Assembly (NCBI RefSeq): GCF_017893945.1
Contig: NZ_CP054257.1
Location: forward strand, 682,001 to 746,000
Direction of reading: 5' to 3'
DNA length: 64,000 bases
Source of the DNA: Treponema parvum
GTDB taxonomy: Bacteria; Spirochaetota; Spirochaetia; Treponematales; Treponemataceae
Shown here: positions 9,864 through 18,849 of the stretch, in pieces
How the letters are laid out: every line of letters starts with the position of its first letter
How positions within the stretch are numbered: the stretch's first letter is position 1
The notes under the pieces: model-generated
Database searches by the model: none
The model's input: the letters and a program-made list of their open reading frames with translations, nothing else
Told to the model about the DNA's origin: nothing
Program-made: the position numbers and the translations under genes

Positions 9864-11003
9864 GTGTCGGAAGAAGTTGTTTCTTTGCTTCAGAAGATGA
9901 TTCGCATAAATACTGTATCTCCTCCCGGAAATGAAAAGGATCTGGCTGTTTTTTTAGAAGCATATTTGAAAGAAAAAGGTTTGAATCCCTGTGTTCAGAG
10001 CGTCGAAGGCAATCGTGCCAATTTGATATGTGAAATCGGCTCCGGCGATGAAACGCTGCTTGTGCTTAACGGTCACCTTGACGTTGTTCCCGCACAGGGA
10101 GAATGGGGCTTCGATCCTTTTTCAGGGAACTCTGACGGAACCTATGTGTACGGCCGCGGAGCCGCCGACATGAAGGGCGGATTGGCGGCATTGACGTGCG
10201 CATTCCTTTCCGCGATTCCTCATGCCGATAAATTAAAAGGCAAGCTGCGCCTTGTTTTCGTTGCGGATGAAGAGACAAGCAATCACGGATCACTCTATTA
10301 CCTTGCGCACGATAAAAAAAGATATGCAAAAAATTATGCGGTGATTGCAGAGCCTACGGAACTGCGCGTCTGTAAAGGACATCTGGGCGCCGAACGCTAT
10401 TGGATATCTTTTAAAGGTTCCAGCGCACATTCAAGTAAACCTGAAAACGGCTGCAACGCTGTTTATCTTGCTGCCAAAATGATAAGCGCTCTCGAAGAGT
10501 ACCATACCGAATTGAGAAAACGTTCGTCTTCTTGGGGAAGTCCTTCCTGTGCGGTTACTAGGATCGAAGGCGGCGAAAAAGACAATACGATTCCTTCGTC
10601 ATGCAAGTTATTCGTTGACCGCCGTACCGTTCCGGGTGAAACAAAGGAAGATATCGACAATGAGCTTGACATTATAATCAAGAATGTTTTCGGAAAAGAT
10701 AAAGACCGCGTTGAAGTAGCTTCTTTTTTTGATTTTTCGGCCGGTCGCATCGGCGAAGATAATCCGTTAATAGTTACTGCGTGTGAAATTGCCAAGCGGC
10801 GCAGAGGAGAGGAGTTTGGGAAACCCATAATCTTCGGCGCCGGATGCGAACAAGCTATTTTTACCAACGGCGGATTTGACACTATTGTTTGGGGCCCGGG
10901 TTCTCTTTCTCAGGCACATGTGCCGAATGAAAGGATTCTCATAGAAGAAGTGACGGAAGCAAAAAAACTATACGAAGAACTGATTTTTAAAATGCTGTGC
11001 TAA
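9864..11003 (+). CDS. M20 family deacylase (ArgE/DapE type)
   Basis: 379 residues. The co-catalytic zinc hydrolase motifs are in order: GHLDVVP (first His, then Asp), GRGAADMKGG (bridging Asp), ADEETS (catalytic and metal Glu), and a late His in SQAHVPNE. A dimerisation domain occupies about residues 175-285, with GSSAHSSKPENG. The family removes acyl groups from N-acyl amino acids or cleaves small peptides; the exact substrate cannot be read. The next gene is a D-amino-acid PLP enzyme, so N-acyl-D-amino acids are plausible (inference). The start is GTG 9864, four bases after GGAGG. It probably forms an operon with the downstream gene under the palindrome-controlled promoter. Confidence 0.85.
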   Translation: MSEEVVSLLQKMIRINTVSPPGNEKDLAVFLEAYLKEKGLNPCVQSVEGNRANLICEIGSGDETLLVLNGHLDVVPAQGEWGFDPFSGNSDGTYVYGRGAADMKGGLAALTCAFLSAIPHADKLKGKLRLVFVADEETSNHGSLYYLAHDKKRYAKNYAVIAEPTELRVCKGHLGAERYWISFKGSSAHSSKPENGCNAVYLAAKMISALEEYHTELRKRSSSWGSPSCAVTRIEGGEKDNTIPSSCKLFVDRRTVPGETKEDIDNELDIIIKNVFGKDKDRVEVASFFDFSAGRIGEDNPLIVTACEIAKRRRGEEFGKPIIFGAGCEQAIFTNGGFDTIVWGPGSLSQAHVPNERILIEEVTEAKKLYEELIFKMLC

Positions 11004-11090
11004 GCGGTAATACGGATAATATCCGTAATTGGTTTTGATAAACGGGCGGGAAGTCCTGCCGGAATTTAATTTATTTTGAGGTGTAACCGT

Positions 11091-12203
11091 ATGAAGTGTT
11101 TGTACGACAATGATAACGTTGACGACGTTATAAGTCCCGCGTTGATTTATTATAAAAAGATAATTATCGATAATATAAAACTTTCGATAAAAATTGCCGG
11201 TAGCGCCGACAGATTGTGGCCCCACGTTAAAACGCATAAGTCCGAATCTATGGTAAAACTGCAGCAGTCGCTGGGTATTAATAAGTTTAAATGCGCTACG
11301 ATTGCGGAAGCGGAAATGCTTGCGATGGCCCATGCGGAAAAGATTGTTTTGGCTTATCCTTTAGTCGGGCCGAACATCAAACGATTCCTTCAGCTGATTA
11401 AAACGTATCCCGACAGCACATTTTACGCCATAGGCGACGATTACGATACGATCAAAAAGCTCGGCGAAGCGGCGGCCGAAAACGGCATGACAGTTTCCGT
11501 GATGATCGATGTGAATATGGGAATGGACAGAACCGGCGCGCCGATAGACGAAGTTGAAGCCTTGTACGCACGATGCGCCGAGTTGCCCGGAATAGAAATG
11601 ACAGGGTTGCACTGTTACGACGGCAATCGCCACGAATCCGACGTCAATGAACGCATGGTTAGAGTTGCGGAAGTTGATAAAAAAATCGAAGCCGTTGTGT
11701 CTTCCCTTGAGGCAAAAAAAATAAAGTGTCCAATATTGATAATGGGCGGCACGCCGTCTTTTCCCTGTCATGCAAAACTTACAAAGTATTATCTTTCCCC
11801 CGGAACGGTATTCATCAATGACGCCGGATACAGAGACGGATTCAAAGACCTTCCTTTTGTTCCTGCCGCCGCGCTGCTTACCAGAGTGATAAGTCATCCG
11901 GTTAAGGGGGTGTTTACGCTTGATCTGGGATACAAGGCGATCGCTTCAGATCCGCAGGGCGTAAGAGGAGAGCTTCAGAACTGGCCTAATGCGGAGCCCG
12001 TTCTTCAAAACGAAGAGCATTGGGTTTTTAAAATGAAAAAAGGCCATGAAAACGAAGTTCCGCCTATAGGCACCGTGCTGTATGTGATACCGACGCATAT
12101 TTGCCCGACGTCTGCCTTGTATCCTTCGGTTTTGGTATCGGAAAACGGAAAGATAACGGAATCTTGGGACGTAACCGCGCGGAACAGAAAAATAAATATT
12201 TAG
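11091..12203 (+). CDS. D-threonine aldolase / D-serine dehydratase-like PLP enzyme (alanine racemase fold)
   Basis: 370 residues. The N-terminal barrel carries the PLP lysine motif HVKTHKS (Lys47 likely). MIDVNMGMDRTG and MGGTPSFP bind the cofactor phosphate. The C-terminal domain ends with PTHICPTSALYP, whose His-x-Cys pair is the zinc site typical of eukaryotic-type D-serine dehydratase and related D-threonine aldolases. It cleaves or deaminates D-hydroxy amino acids; which one is not shown. ATG 11091 follows GAGGTG at a normal distance. It sits 87 bases after the M20 deacylase, likely in the same operon. Confidence 0.82.
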   Translation: MKCLYDNDNVDDVISPALIYYKKIIIDNIKLSIKIAGSADRLWPHVKTHKSESMVKLQQSLGINKFKCATIAEAEMLAMAHAEKIVLAYPLVGPNIKRFLQLIKTYPDSTFYAIGDDYDTIKKLGEAAAENGMTVSVMIDVNMGMDRTGAPIDEVEALYARCAELPGIEMTGLHCYDGNRHESDVNERMVRVAEVDKKIEAVVSSLEAKKIKCPILIMGGTPSFPCHAKLTKYYLSPGTVFINDAGYRDGFKDLPFVPAAALLTRVISHPVKGVFTLDLGYKAIASDPQGVRGELQNWPNAEPVLQNEEHWVFKMKKGHENEVPPIGTVLYVIPTHICPTSALYPSVLVSENGKITESWDVTARNRKINI

Positions 12204-12288
12204 CCAAAACTTCCGGCGCTTCATTGGCGGCATTTGTCGCACAGGACGTGCACCTTCCGCCTTTTATGCCGTTAGCGAAATTCTTCAC

Positions 12289-12317
12289 TTGTCAGAAATG
12301 CATAAAAATGCAATAAT
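12289..12317 (+). promoter_or_regulatory. Candidate promoter of the dapA-asd-lysA run
   Basis: TTGTCA (12289-12294), 17 bases, AATAAT (12312-12317), about 47 bases before the dapA ATG. The region shows no recognisable lysine riboswitch. Confidence 0.35.
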
Positions 12318-12363
12318 ACGCGCGATAAGTGCATAAAACAAACATGTGCAAATGGAGATATTT

Positions 12364-13278
12364 ATGGCGACACTATTTCGCGGCGCTTTTACGGCGATGA
12401 TCACTCCGATGAATTCCGACGGATCCGTCGATTTTGAAGGATTCCGCAAAAATGTTAAATTCCAGCTTGAAAGCGGCATAACAGGGCTGTTTCCTCTGGG
12501 AACGACAGGCGAAACTCCTACGCTTGACGAAGACGGCGAAGAGGACAGGATCGTCGATATAGTGATGACTGAAACGCGCTCTTATGAAAAAGCTCACGGA
12601 GTAAAAATCCCTGTAGTATTGGGCGCCGGAAGCAATAACACGCGGGACGCGGTGCGCAATACCGAACGCGCAAAAAAAGCGGGCGCCGCCGGAGCGCTTG
12701 TAGTAACTCCGTATTATAATAAACCTTCGCAGGAAGGTATTTTCAGGCATTTTGAAGCCGTTTCAAAGATCGGCGTTCCGATAATCGTTTACAACATACA
12801 AGGAAGATCAGGGGTTAATATTTCCACGGAAACTCTTTTGCGCATAGCGGATTTGCCGAACATAGCAGGAGTAAAAGAAGCCAGCGGGAATATCAACCAG
12901 ATGATGGATGTCATCGCTTTGATCAAATCAAAGCGTCCTGATTTTGCGGTTTTAAGCGGAGACGACGCGCTTACCTTGCCGCTTATTGCTTGCGGAGGAG
13001 ACGGAGTTGTGTCGGTAGTGTCGAACCTCGCCCCTTCTCTCATAAGCGAAATGGTAAATTCCGCTTTAAATGGGGATATGACAAAGGCGCGCGGCCTTCA
13101 CTACAGGCTGCTGCCGTTTTTCAAGGCGGCGTTTGTAGACGGGAATCCTTCGTCGATAAAATACGCCATGAATGTAAAAGGACTTTCAGCCGGTATGCCG
13201 CGGCTTCCACTTGTCGAGCCTACGGCCGCGGCTAAAAAAATTATTGAAAATGCGCTTAAAGAATGTAATCTTATCTGA
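12364..13278 (+). CDS. dapA: 4-hydroxy-tetrahydrodipicolinate synthase (DapA)
   Basis: 304 residues; class I aldolase condensing pyruvate with aspartate semialdehyde, the first step of the DAP/lysine branch. LFPLGTTGETPTL binds pyruvate carboxylate, YNKPSQEG and YNIQGRSGVN carry the catalytic tyrosines, and Lys171 in GVKEASGN forms the Schiff base. ATG 12364 is chosen because GGAGA precedes it; an upstream in-frame codon at 12346 lacks a site. Asd directly downstream makes its other substrate, so DapA is a better call than the related neuraminate lyase or KDG aldolase. Confidence 0.9.
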   Translation: MATLFRGAFTAMITPMNSDGSVDFEGFRKNVKFQLESGITGLFPLGTTGETPTLDEDGEEDRIVDIVMTETRSYEKAHGVKIPVVLGAGSNNTRDAVRNTERAKKAGAAGALVVTPYYNKPSQEGIFRHFEAVSKIGVPIIVYNIQGRSGVNISTETLLRIADLPNIAGVKEASGNINQMMDVIALIKSKRPDFAVLSGDDALTLPLIACGGDGVVSVVSNLAPSLISEMVNSALNGDMTKARGLHYRLLPFFKAAFVDGNPSSIKYAMNVKGLSAGMPRLPLVEPTAAAKKIIENALKECNLI

Positions 13279-13292
13279 TTTTAGGGGAAATT

Positions 13293-14396
13293 ATGTCAAA
13301 AATACGTGTAGGTGTTTTAGGTGCGACCGGAATGGTAGGGCAGCGCTATATTCATCTTTTGGAAAACCATCCTTGGTTTGAAGTTACCTACGTAGCGGCA
13401 AGTCCGCGTTCGGCGGGAAAGCAGTACAAAGAAGCCGTTGCCAACCGCTGGCTCATAGGCTCCGACATTCCGCAGGGCGTTGCCGGCCTTACTGTGTGTG
13501 ACGCGGGTGACGTGAGCGCCGCCAAGGGAAAATGTTCTTTTGTGTTCAGCGCGCTTGAAATGGACAAAGAAGCGATAAAGACGCTTGAAAGTTCCTACGC
13601 AGCTTCCGGGATTCCCGTGGTTTCAAATGCGAGCGCCAATCGCTGGACGGAAGACGTTCCCATGCTTATTCCCGAAATAAATTCTTCTCATATCGATATA
13701 ATCGCAAGCCAGCAAAAAAAACGCGGCTGGAACAAAGGCTTTATAGTTGTAAAACCTAATTGTTCGCTTCAGACATATATGATGCCTCTTTATTCGCTCA
13801 TAAAAGCCGGATATCCGGTAAAACGCATGATAATAACGACCTTACAGGCCGTTTCGGGCGCAGGATATCCCGGCGTTTCGTCGTTTGATACGATCGACAA
13901 TATTATTCCCTACATAGGCGGGGAAGAAGAAAAGACTGAAAAGGAATGTCTTAAAATTCTCGGAAACGTGTCCGGAGAAAAGATCGTAAACGCTTATTTT
14001 CCGCTGGTTTCTTCAACCTGTACGCGCGTTCCCGTAATTGACGGCCACACTGCCTGCGTAAACCTTGAATTCGATCTGGCGGAAAATAAAAAACCTTCGC
14101 TCGAAGAGATAGAAAAGATTTTTACTTCGTTCAAGTCCGTTCCTCAGGAACTTAAACTTCCGTCCGCGCCGGATAATCCTATAGTTGTGCGCCATGAGGA
14201 AAACAGACCCCAGCCGCGCCGCGACAGGGACGTGGAAAAAGGCATGGCTTCGGTTGTGGGGCGGTTACGGAAATGCAATATATTCGACGTAAAGTTTGTG
14301 GCTCTAAGTCATAACACAAAGCGCGGCGCCGCTCTCGGCGGAATCTTGAACGCCGAATTGCTGAAAGCCAAAGGTTTTTTTGATAAATTAGTTTAA
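13293..14396 (+). CDS. asd: Aspartate-semialdehyde dehydrogenase (archaeal/fungal type)
   Basis: 367 residues. It reduces aspartyl phosphate to aspartate semialdehyde with NADPH. GVLGATGMVGQRY is the nucleotide loop, Cys157 in KPNCSLQTY is the catalytic thiol, and TLQAVSGAGYPG lies near the active site. PVIDGHTACVNLEF supplies the conserved His. Sequence style and length match the archaeal/yeast branch, not E. coli Asd. It lies 14 bases after dapA and before lysA, so the three form one operon. Confidence 0.92.
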   Translation: MSKIRVGVLGATGMVGQRYIHLLENHPWFEVTYVAASPRSAGKQYKEAVANRWLIGSDIPQGVAGLTVCDAGDVSAAKGKCSFVFSALEMDKEAIKTLESSYAASGIPVVSNASANRWTEDVPMLIPEINSSHIDIIASQQKKRGWNKGFIVVKPNCSLQTYMMPLYSLIKAGYPVKRMIITTLQAVSGAGYPGVSSFDTIDNIIPYIGGEEEKTEKECLKILGNVSGEKIVNAYFPLVSSTCTRVPVIDGHTACVNLEFDLAENKKPSLEEIEKIFTSFKSVPQELKLPSAPDNPIVVRHEENRPQPRRDRDVEKGMASVVGRLRKCNIFDVKFVALSHNTKRGAALGGILNAELLKAKGFFDKLV

Positions 14397-14457
14397 TTTC
14401 GCGTTTTACCGGACTCGGAATTCGGCCGAATTATAAGGCCTTTTGGGAGAAGTGTTT

Positions 14458-15720
14458 ATGAGCTCGTATTTTCCCCTCACGCACGATCAGCTTGTTGATC
14501 TTGAAAAGAAATTTCCTACGCCGTTTTATCTTTATGACGAAAAAGCCATACGCGGCAACGTAAGAAAATTCATCGGAGCGTTCAGCGGTTTTCCGGGAAT
14601 TTGCGAATATTTTGCCGTAAAGGCGCTCCCTAATCCGTACATACTTAAAATTCTTGCGTCCGAAGGCTGCGGAGGCGACTGTTCTAGTTTGCCGGAATTG
14701 ATTCTTTGCGAACTATCCGGCATAAAAGGCGAAAAGGTCATGTTCACTTCCAACGAAACTCCCGCGGACGAATACCGCCTTGCTTTTAAAAACGGAAATA
14801 TCATAAACCTTGACGACATAACTCATATAAATTTCTTGGAAAAAACGCTCGGCCGCCTGCCCGATCTTATATGCTTCCGCTATAATCCGGGGCCGCTCAG
14901 GGGCGGGAACGCGCTCATAGGAAAACCGGAAGAAGCAAAGTACGGACTTACAAAAGAGCAGATATTCGAAGCGTATTCCGAATGCAAAAAAAGAGGCGTG
15001 AAGCGGTTCGGACTTCACACTATGGTTGCGTCGAACGAACTTGATCCGGATTATTTTGTAGACACGGCAAAAATGCTCTTTTCGCTCTGCGTTGAAATAA
15101 AGCAAAAATGCTCTGTGCGAATCGAGTTTGTGGATATGGGCGGCGGCATTGGGATTCCGTATAAGGCGGAACAAAAGGAAGTCGATCTAACCTACGTAGC
15201 CGACAATATGCGTAAGGCTTATGACGAAATTATAGCGCCGGCAGGCCTTGATCCGCTTAAAATTTACTGGGAATGCGGTAGGCCTATAACCGGTCCGTAC
15301 GGATGGCTTATCACAAAGGCGATACATGAAAAGCATATTTACCGTGAATATATAGGCGTGGACGCAAGCATGGCCGATCTTATGCGGCCGGGAATGTACG
15401 GCGCTTATCACGAACTTACCGTAAGCGGCAAGGAAACGGCTGAAAAAGATCACGTTTATGACGTAGTAGGTTCTCTATGTGAAAATTGCGACAAATTTGC
15501 CGTACAGCGCAAATTGCCTAAGATAGATACGGGCGATCTTTTGATAATACACGATGCGGGCGCGCACGGACGTGCCATGGGATTCAATTACAACGCAAAG
15601 CTGCGCTGCGGTGAAGTTTTGCTGCGCTCCGACGGTTCGTTTAAAGAAATCCGCCGAAAAGAAACGGTAGACGATTATTTTGCTACGCTGGACATGGAAG
15701 GCCTTAAATCGTTCCGCTAG
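14458..15720 (+). CDS. lysA: Diaminopimelate decarboxylase (LysA family)
   Basis: 420 residues; fold-type III PLP decarboxylase, meso-DAP to lysine. PTPFYLYDEKAIRGNV opens the barrel, Lys55 in YFAVKALPNP binds PLP, and DMGGGIGIPY and ECGRPITGPYG contact the cofactor. The second-subunit motif GSLCENCDKF holds the catalytic Cys, and DAGAHGRAMGFNYN closes the site. The GSLCENCD pattern fits DAP better than ornithine or arginine substrates. ATG 14458 follows GGGAGA. dapB, dapF and an amination gene are not in the window. Confidence 0.85.
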   Translation: MSSYFPLTHDQLVDLEKKFPTPFYLYDEKAIRGNVRKFIGAFSGFPGICEYFAVKALPNPYILKILASEGCGGDCSSLPELILCELSGIKGEKVMFTSNETPADEYRLAFKNGNIINLDDITHINFLEKTLGRLPDLICFRYNPGPLRGGNALIGKPEEAKYGLTKEQIFEAYSECKKRGVKRFGLHTMVASNELDPDYFVDTAKMLFSLCVEIKQKCSVRIEFVDMGGGIGIPYKAEQKEVDLTYVADNMRKAYDEIIAPAGLDPLKIYWECGRPITGPYGWLITKAIHEKHIYREYIGVDASMADLMRPGMYGAYHELTVSGKETAEKDHVYDVVGSLCENCDKFAVQRKLPKIDTGDLLIIHDAGAHGRAMGFNYNAKLRCGEVLLRSDGSFKEIRRKETVDDYFATLDMEGLKSFR

Positions 15721-15854
15721 CGGCGCCCCGGCTTTGAGCGAAACCTGCCGTTTACCGCCATGGGCGGCGGCAAAATTTGTAACTGTGACTGTTTGGCGGC
15801 GCCTTTTAAATCTCCCCCTTGAAACCTTTTTGTCGTTACAGTTATTTTCTAAAT

Positions 15855-17369
15855 ATGAATTATATGACAAAAAAATTGAAAAATGCGCTTTTGTATTTTA
15901 CCGTACTTTTTTGTGCGGTTTCGCTGGTTTCGGCGTCGGGCAAAAAAGAAGCCGCAAAAACTTCGGTAGAAAGTCTTTATGAGTATGAGCTGGATAACGG
16001 ATTAAAACTTTTTGTGGCTGAAAACGATTCCGCTCCGCTTGCGTACATTGAAGTTGCCGTAAGATGCGGCGCGATAGCGCAAACGCCTGAAACGGCAGGT
16101 CTTTTTCACCTTTATGAACATATGATGTTTGAAGGCGATTCCAGATACCCCAGCAGCGCCGATATGGACAAGGCCGTGCGTGATATGGGGGCGCTCGGAC
16201 AAAACGCACAGACAGGCATAAACGGCGTAAGATATTTTTTTACCGTGCCCAGCGCATTGCTTGAAAAAGGACTTGAGTTTTGGAGTTATGCGATCAGAGA
16301 ACCTTTGCTCTCCGAACAGGGGCTTGATTCTCAAAAGAAGGTTGTGATCGCCGAAATTGAAGGAAATTTTCCGGATCCCGCAAGGATTTATTCTTACAAC
16401 CTGTTTAGGACTATGTTCCCGAAATATCCGTGGAGAACGGATCCGTCGGGTTCTTCGCAATTGGTTCAAAACGCCACTTCGGACGATTTAAGAATCATGC
16501 TAAAAAAATACTATGTGCCGAATAACGCTGCAGTTTTTGTAGGCGGCGACGTGCGGCATGAAAATGTGTATGAACTCGTAAAAAAAATATACGGTTCTTG
16601 GGAAAGAGCGGACGACCCGTGGAGCGAAGAGCGGGAGCGGCAGCTCTCGGATCCTCTTACGGAAACGACGTTTAGAGTGATGCCTTCCGATGCGATTTCG
16701 GCGGAACAGGCAGTAATAAGCGTGTATTTCAGAGGGCCTGACGCAGGTTATGACGAGGATTTTATAGAAATTGCGTCTTTTTTTGACGAGCTCATGGACG
16801 ATCCTTCGGGTTTTTATAAGCAAACCCTGCTCGGCATGAGTGAGCTTGAAATTTCCGACGCGGATCACATAGGAGAGGGAGCATCTTTTTACCGCGAAAA
16901 CGGACTCATAATGTTTAAAGCCGTCGTAAATTCCCCTCAAAAAGATCTCGCAGAAAGGGCGGCTCTTTTTGCTTCTACCGTAACCGATAAAATCATTCCT
17001 CAAATTCTTAATAAGAAAGATATTTTTACAAAAGAGCAGTTTGCTCAAGTTAAACGGACGATGAAAGATTATGGGTATCTTACGGCCGAAACCGCCGAAG
17101 ATCTTCTTAGGCAAGTTGAATACTGGTGGGAAAACGCATCGGCGGAATTCTTTTTTAAAAAAGCTCCCAAGATAAAAAAATCGGATATTGATAAATATTT
17201 GAATACGTATATAAGTAAGAAATGTCCGCTCGTGACGGTCCAACTTAATACGGCCGTGTATGCGGAACAAAAAAATTCTTTTGCCGCCGCAGGTTTTAAA
17301 GAATTTACTCAAGACAGCGCGTATTGGTGGAAAGATTACGAAGGTTTAATTAAGGAAGGTAAAAAATAG
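15855..17369 (+). CDS. M16 zinc metalloprotease, active subunit, exported
   Basis: About 504 residues. An N-terminal signal segment (to about residue 30, LYFTVLFCAVSLVSASG) is followed by an M16 domain with the inverted zinc motif His85-Leu-Tyr-Glu88-His89 (HLYEHMMFEG) and a downstream Glu in VVIAEIEGN. A second M16 half (about residues 230-500) lacks zinc residues, as is normal. It probably degrades peptides in the periplasm, in partnership with the next gene, which begins nine bases later. ATG 15855 or 15864 fits the signal peptide; a further in-frame start at 15819 is less likely. No clear Shine-Dalgarno site. Confidence 0.87.
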   Translation: MNYMTKKLKNALLYFTVLFCAVSLVSASGKKEAAKTSVESLYEYELDNGLKLFVAENDSAPLAYIEVAVRCGAIAQTPETAGLFHLYEHMMFEGDSRYPSSADMDKAVRDMGALGQNAQTGINGVRYFFTVPSALLEKGLEFWSYAIREPLLSEQGLDSQKKVVIAEIEGNFPDPARIYSYNLFRTMFPKYPWRTDPSGSSQLVQNATSDDLRIMLKKYYVPNNAAVFVGGDVRHENVYELVKKIYGSWERADDPWSEERERQLSDPLTETTFRVMPSDAISAEQAVISVYFRGPDAGYDEDFIEIASFFDELMDDPSGFYKQTLLGMSELEISDADHIGEGASFYRENGLIMFKAVVNSPQKDLAERAALFASTVTDKIIPQILNKKDIFTKEQFAQVKRTMKDYGYLTAETAEDLLRQVEYWWENASAEFFFKKAPKIKKSDIDKYLNTYISKKCPLVTVQLNTAVYAEQKNSFAAAGFKEFTQDSAYWWKDYEGLIKEGKK

Positions 17370-17377
17370 GAAAGAAT

Positions 17378-18727
17378 ATGATAAAGAAAAAAAGAATATA
17401 TATTTGTACGTTTTTTTTATGGCTGCTTGCCGCCGGAGCCTTCGGGAAAGAATTTTTTTTGAATAATAAAATTCCTGTCTACGTAAAAGAAAACCGTTCC
17501 AATCGCTTAGTTTCAGTTTACTTGATAGTCGAAGGCGGCACCGCGCTCTTGCCGCCTGAATATTCCGGCCTTGAAATGGCGCTTTTCCGCATGATGAGAA
17601 GCGGCTCTAAAAAATATTCGCACGAGTATATTCAAGATCTTTTATACAAAACGCATGCGGATTTTTTCGGATTTGCGCAGACTGAAGGCGCAGGGCTTGG
17701 AATAGAATGCCTTGATTATTATCTCGACGATCTTTTGCCCGTATTTGCGGACGGATTTTTGAATCCGCTGTTCGATGAAGCGGAATACGATACGATGAAA
17801 AAGGAATACGCCCAAAGACTTCAGGCGACTCTTAATTCCCCGAGTTCTCTTGCGTTTTACACAGCCTTGGAAAACATATACGCGGATCACCCGTATAAAA
17901 CCCGAGCTTCTGCGACGGCGCTTTCCATCGAAAACATCACTGTAGAAAACATGAAAGAGCTCCATAAAAAGACATTGGACGCAAGACGAATCTTTGTTGT
18001 GGTAGTCGGCAACGTTAAGGCAAAAAAGATCGTAAAAAAACTGAATTCGATGCTCGGTTCTGAAATTTCTCCTTTGTCCGAACAAAAATTTTATCCGCCT
18101 GAAATAAGCCCGGTAGACGTAAGCGGAAAAAACATTGTCATAAGGCATCCGGCTGCAGCGGGGACGGGCTTTATGTACGGATGTTTTGATTCTCCGCCGA
18201 TAGACAGCGAAGATTACATTCCTGCCTGCATTGCTTCGGATATGATGAGCGACGTTCTCTATCAGGTAGTGCGCGAAGAACACGGAGCCTGCTATACTCC
18301 TTCGTCTTTTATTTTAAGTTCCAAAGCGCCCTTCGGCGTGATTTCGCTTTACAGAGTAAGCGATCCTGAAAATATCGTAGGCTATGTTGAAGAAGCCGAG
18401 AAAATCATGGAAGAAGGAAATATAATAGTCGGAAGGAATCCAGATAGTTCTTTTATTTTTGAACCGATGGAAGCTCATCTTGAAAGCTATAAAAATATCT
18501 ATATAAATCAAAAATATGCCGATCAAAAGACAAACAGCGGCGTTGCCGGAAGTATAGGGAAAAGCCTTTTACAATTCGGCGATGCTGTAAGCGCAGGAAG
18601 ACTTGCTCAAAAGGCGGAATCCGTTACTTATGAGCAGATAATGCACGTTTTTAAAAAATATTTTTTGCAAAACAAAAGATGGTTTTGCGTCGTAGGACCG
18701 GGTGCGGACGGAGATGTAAGATTTTAA
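17378..18727 (+). CDS. M16 family protein without zinc motif (non-catalytic partner)
   Basis: 449 residues. A signal peptide (YICTFFLWLLAAGAFG) is followed by an M16 fold, recognisable from VYLIVEGGTALLPPEYSGLE and the Glu-rich helices. Where the active family has HxxEH this protein reads LEMALFRMM, so zinc cannot bind. A typical M16 C-terminal pattern (REEHGACYTPSSF) is present. Bacterial M16 enzymes often work as a heterodimer of one catalytic and one inactive subunit encoded together, which fits the nine-base spacing to 15855-17369. It is the last gene before convergent aroC. Confidence 0.85.
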   Translation: MIKKKRIYICTFFLWLLAAGAFGKEFFLNNKIPVYVKENRSNRLVSVYLIVEGGTALLPPEYSGLEMALFRMMRSGSKKYSHEYIQDLLYKTHADFFGFAQTEGAGLGIECLDYYLDDLLPVFADGFLNPLFDEAEYDTMKKEYAQRLQATLNSPSSLAFYTALENIYADHPYKTRASATALSIENITVENMKELHKKTLDARRIFVVVVGNVKAKKIVKKLNSMLGSEISPLSEQKFYPPEISPVDVSGKNIVIRHPAAAGTGFMYGCFDSPPIDSEDYIPACIASDMMSDVLYQVVREEHGACYTPSSFILSSKAPFGVISLYRVSDPENIVGYVEEAEKIMEEGNIIVGRNPDSSFIFEPMEAHLESYKNIYINQKYADQKTNSGVAGSIGKSLLQFGDAVSAGRLAQKAESVTYEQIMHVFKKYFLQNKRWFCVVGPGADGDVRF

Positions 18728-18749
18728 GGAAGACGAGGAAGGCGAATTC

Positions 18750-18790
18750 CGGCAGAGCCGACACATCGCTAATTAACGTATGCTCTGCCG
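18750..18790. terminator. Inverted repeat between convergent M16 and aroC genes
   Basis: CGGCAGAGC (18750-18758) and GCTCTGCCG (18782-18790) form a nine-base stem with a 23-base loop. It lies between two converging genes, where a terminator is expected, but no T tract follows on either strand. Confidence 0.3.
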
Positions 18791-18849
18791 CGCCGGCGAT
18801 GGAATTTGCAGAGGCGTAAGAGAGCCGGAAGACTTTTATCGGAATCCGA

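Noticed and set aside
12204..12363. Lysine riboswitch before dapA
   Set aside because: The leader is too short and shows none of the expected helices.
16500..17312. Long antisense frame (about 270 codons) opposite the M16 protease
   Set aside because: Composition is that of a shadow frame (many Phe, Arg, Lys), no start signal, and the sense gene is clear.
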